From NCBI RefSeq assembly GCF_030272615.1, contig NC_081407.1:140870897-140934896 (forward strand): 64,000 nucleotides of DNA, given 5' to 3'. The notes below the pieces were generated by a model, which was not told where the DNA came from, searched no databases, and was given only the letters and a program-made list of their open reading frames with translations. Made by a program: the position numbers and the translations under genes. The first letter of the stretch is position 1; the number at the start of each line of letters is the position of its first letter. Below are positions 61,054 to 64,000 of this stretch, in pieces. Source of the DNA: Cryptomeria japonica (taxonomy: Eukaryota > Streptophyta > Pinopsida > Cupressales > Cupressaceae).

Positions 61054-63069
61054 TTAAATGCCGCTCTGGCGAGATGTTGTACCACCACCACCCCTACCTA
61101 CTCCACCACTGGTACCTGGACCACCTGATCCATTTCTCCGTGGGGGCCTCATCGAACCCCCACTCCCTCCTGCATCCCCTGATCTCTCCTGCCGTAGAGG
61201 ACCCATCACACCCCCACTGCTCTGCATCCTCTGTGATCGCTCGGATCTGGCCTGCCGCATCTATGAGCAGCTGAGAGCTCGCTGGCTAACCGGTACCACC
61301 TGCTCATATAACCCCTGCCAGTACTCTATCTCCGCCTGAGCTCGCCGCATCTCCCTCATAATCTCCCCTGAAGGCCCCTGTGCTCCAATCCACACTCTCT
61401 CCTGCAGCTCCGCCAATCTCTCCACCGCAGTATCTCTCTCCCGTAGCACTACTGTCAGCTCTGCCTCACGTGCAAATAGCTGCACATCCCTAGCTGCTAC
61501 CTCCTCCTCTAATCTCTCTACCCGAGTCTGCAAATAACCTATCATATGATCCCGCAGATCCCCAGTAGCTCCCTCCCCCATGTCCATGGCTGTCGCACCT
61601 GTATCACCCCCTCCAGTAGGTCCCTCCCCTGCACCACCCTCCCCTACACCTGTATCCATCGGGATCTCTCTCTCCATCCCCCTCCCACTCAGCTACACTC
61701 CTCCCTGCATCAAAGGTCCCTGTGATATCTGAAGAGGTAGTCCACCTCTCCCTCTCCGCTGCCTCGGCATCTCCAAACCTCCTCCACCTCCTCCACCACC
61801 TCCTCCTCCTCCTCCTCCTCCTCCACCTCCACCTCCACCTCCACCTCCTCCTCCATCTCCTCCTCCTCCAACTCCTCCTCCTCGGCCTCCTGCTCTCCAT
61901 CCTCGTCCCCTCTCATCCTCAAAAGATGGGATCGGCTCAGCTGGGTCTGATATCCGTAGGATCGGGTGCGCCGCCCGATACTGTGTATACTCTGCTGTCA
62001 CACCTGCATCAACGACCCACGGTCGTAGGTCCCATGGCCTCGCCTGCAGTGTCCGAAACTCTGCCAGTGCCTGATCATACAGTAGCACTGGACCCCATGC
62101 ATACCGCTCTCGAATCACTCGTGCATACTCCCCTGATCCGCTAGGCAGTCCCTGCTACTGTCCGAACTGCCTCATTACCCGTCCCGGCACCTGTCTCTCC
62201 ACATGATAAGAGGTCCTCCCAATGAGGAATCGAGTCATGAAGACATAAGGTAGTGCCTCTGCATCATCCTCCCATGGCTCACACTCCAAGTATGGCCGCC
62301 AGATCACTGCATCCAAATCATCCAATGCTCACCGCCACCACTCTAACTTCCCCAAGTGGGGCTGACTCATCATGCCACTGTACATAAACATGTATGGCTG
62401 GTCCACGGCTCGGAATCTGAGATTCACCGGTCGAGTCACTGGTAGGTGCTCCCATGCCCACACATGTAGCAGCGTCATGCCCATTGCAAGAGAACCCCTC
62501 CCTCGGTACACTACCTCGTGTAGCTCCTGATACATGTGCGCTAGCACGCACGGCCCCCAGGCAAATCGGGTCCCCTCAGTCATCATCATCTCTATAACCT
62601 GTCCCCATCCCACCGCCAATCCATGTGACCACCTGTCTGGACACAAAAGTCCTCCCACGATCCCTGACAACACTGCTGGAAGGGGCTCATATAGTGCCGC
62701 TATATCCTCCCATGCGATCGAGCCATCGTCAATGTATACATCATCATCAAAAATCCTCTGACAAGACACCGTCCCCCAGGATCTATCATACGTCACCAGC
62801 TCCCCCCGAATCGGAATTCGAAGGATACGCCACACGTCCTCCAAAGTCACCGTCATCTCTCCCTGGGCTAGATGAAACGTGCACGTCTCACTGTGCCATC
62901 GCTCTGCCAAGGCTGTAATCAGGCCGTGATTCATCCGAATCATGGGCATGTGCATCACCTCGTACAACCCAGTCGCTACTATACAATCAATCTCTATCTG
63001 CGTCAACCGGTCCCGCAACCCCTGTGTCGCAGGATGCCGCTCTCGTAACTGCAACACGCGTAGATCCTC

Positions 63070-63740
63070 CTGCACATCGACATTCATCAAATCACCATCA
63101 GTTGTTTTGTTATCAAACTTTCTTAAGTTTAAACCTAGACTATCATCAGATACTTTGATCAAGTATCTTTGGGTCTCAACAGGTAAGCAATCATGGCCAC
63201 CTAGACTTCAACAAGCATTTATCCTAACAAATGACCTAAGTCTCATCAAGCTGCTATGGTTCAAAACAACTCCCACTTCACCTCGCCATCCATCAATCAT
63301 TACGCATTAGGAGATTTATTTTGTCCAAAACTGGGGCATCTCGTTATCCTAAGGCAAAAGCGCTATTTTATCTACAAAAGCGCTAGTTTTCCACAATAGC
63401 GCTACAACCCTATCAAAAGTGCTCAAAACGCTCTACAAAAGCGCTACAAAAACAAAAGCGCTAAACCCGCTATACAATAGCGCTATTACACATCAATAGC
63501 GCTCAATTAACCCTACCATAGCGCTACTTAGTCTATAGCGCTAAAACTTGCCTACATTAGCGCTAATGAATACAAACGTGCTCAAACCAAACTACAATAG
63601 CGCTATTGCGGCACAATAGCGCTAATTCATGGAGCAAAAGCGCTAAAACCATAGTTCCAACGCTCTTGCTCCGACTTGACTTCGACTCAGCTAAAAACCT
63701 ATCAAAAATGCATAAAAAGTCAGTTTTCGAATTTGCGTAC
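63070..63740 (-). other. Intron of the antisense PMD gene
   Basis: 671 bases with donor GTACGC and acceptor GATGTGCAG on the minus strand, joining two frames in phase 0. It contains the second AGCGCT array. The donor is acceptable but not strong; the prediction rests mainly on frame and exon 1 position below a TATA box. Confidence 0.65.
63358..63660 (-). repeat. AGCGCT-centred repeat array in the antisense intron
   Basis: About thirteen exact AGCGCT words plus variants (AGTGCT, AACGCT, CCGCTA), seen on the plus strand as CAATAGCGCTA and CAAAAGCGCTA. On the minus strand these become TAGCGCTATTG and TAGCGCTTTTG, the same directed words as at 48554-48786. Relative to the antisense gene the array therefore points the same way as the first array does relative to gag-pol. 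Confidence 0.92.
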
Positions 63741-63911
63741 CGCTGGTCCGTAGTCGGCTAGGCGCTGGAACCGTCGAACTCGCTCGAATCTATGCTCGGT
63801 AATCGGAATCGGCATCGTAACTCCTCCTTGCTCCTCCAAATGTCACTGTCAGAGCTCTCGTTTTCAACTGGTCGCGGTCACAAATGATCCTATTTTCACC
63901 CCTTTCACCCC

Positions 63912-63918
63912 ATTTATA
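63912..63918 (-). promoter_or_regulatory. TATA box of the antisense gene
   Basis: TATAAAT on the minus strand, 97 bases before the predicted ATG at 63815, within GC-rich sequence. Spacing suits a short 5' UTR. It lies inside the element, so the antisense gene would have its own promoter rather than use the 3' LTR. Confidence 0.6.
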
Positions 63919-64000
63919 CCCCCGCCGTCACCATAACTTCGCCCCGCTCATCGCCGTGGTCCCCGTGAACTTCCCGAGCCCCCCATTTCTCCATCTTTCC

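Larger units (their letters stand above)
61054..63815 (-). pseudogene. Antisense spliced plant mobile domain (PMD) gene, four stops
   Basis: Exon 1 (63741-63815, 25 codons, MPIPITEHRFERVRRFQRLA...) and exon 2 (61054-63069) join in frame across a GT-AG intron to 696 codons. Stops in exon 2 are TGA (62329-62331) and TAG (62155-62157, 61693-61695, 61261-61263). The N-terminal 300 residues fit the plant mobile domain: VATGLYEVMHMPMIRMNHGL, LAERWHSETCTFHLAQGEMT, VTLEDVWRILRIPIRGE. A glycine-rich run coded by a CTC/CCA microsatellite (about 61785-61875), a coiled-coil-like part (VERLEEEVAARDVQLFAREA) and a Gly/Arg-rich tail follow. PMDs of Tat retrotransposons are known relatives of plant MAIN/MAIL proteins; what the element gains is not established. 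It is more GC-rich than its surroundings. Confidence 0.88.
46977..64000 (+). mobile_element. Giant Tat/Ogre-type Ty3/gypsy element (runs past the window)
   Basis: Parts in order: 1,438-bp 5' LTR, tRNA primer site, 2.6-kb leader, a single gag-pol frame (51099-58403), 2.6 kb non-coding, and an antisense gene (61054-63815) with its own TATA box at 63912-63918. No 3' LTR or terminal purine tract is reached by 64000, so the element exceeds 17 kb. Two RNase H domains, an antisense frame between pol and the 3' LTR, and great length are known traits of the Tat lineage (Retand/Ogre types). Coding parts are interrupted only by stops, not by frameshifts. Confidence 0.92.

Noticed and set aside
61710-62144. 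Overlapping frames rich in Leu/His (plus) and Glu/Val or Arg (minus) over the CTC/CCA microsatellite
   Set aside because: They are shadow frames of the glycine-run part of the antisense PMD gene.
1-64000. CRISPR array, bacterial operons or phage genes
   Set aside because: Introns, LTR elements and plant gene structure show nuclear plant DNA. The regular repeats seen are tandem arrays without unique spacers of constant length.

Overview
The window is nuclear DNA of a seed plant, most likely a conifer or other gymnosperm. The reasons are AT-rich sequence, GT-AG introns, one cellulase gene of plant type, and almost everything else made of old, nested transposable elements. Species cannot be named from sequence alone. 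Only one gene looks intact: a glycoside hydrolase family 9 (GH9) endo-1,4-beta-glucanase on the minus strand at 37265-40958, with eight exons and 499 codons.

Layout, left to right. 1-882 is the 3' non-coding end of a Ty3/gypsy element, whose LTR begins at 883. A perfect 82-bp inverted repeat lies at 2073-2263. LTR-like units sit at 3063-3849 (inside a TA/CA microsatellite) and 4680-5219. A complete but decayed Ty1/copia element fills 7694-13399, with both LTRs, primer site and target duplication. A LINE reverse transcriptase fragment (15388-16044) runs into a foldback repeat. That repeat was split by a minus-strand copia element (16116-22365, duplication AGTAG) that keeps gag and protease but has no pol. 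Its left LTR was in turn split by a solo gypsy LTR (16195-17634, duplication AGAAT). A 10.6-kb CACTA transposon occupies 24327-34900 (3-bp duplication ATT) and carries a broken, partly duplicated TNP2-type transposase. An LTR-like unit at 35428-36598 precedes the GH9 gene. The gene's last intron holds a second copy of the foldback repeat. A copia remnant (42688-45235) and a tandem array of near-palindromes (about 45560-45975) follow.

From 46977 to beyond the right edge lies a giant Ty3/gypsy element of Tat/Ogre type. It has a 1,438-bp 5' LTR, a 38-nt primer site matching a tRNA 3' half, a long leader, and one continuous 2,434-codon gag-pol frame with two RNase H domains. An antisense spliced gene for a plant mobile domain (PMD) protein faces gag-pol from the 3' end. 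Both transcription units carry an array of AGCGCT-centred repeats, in the same orientation relative to their own transcription, in an intron or intron-like leader. gag-pol has seven in-frame stops and the antisense gene four. All eleven fit a C-to-T change in CpG or CHG context and there are no frameshifts, which points to decay by deamination of methylated cytosine. The same LTR family made the solo LTR at 16195-17634.

The best candidates for something less familiar are the two-way organisation of the giant gypsy with its paired AGCGCT arrays, the pol-less copia with an acidic reading frame in place of pol, the 82-bp perfect hairpin, and the foldback family shared by an intergenic site and the GH9 intron.
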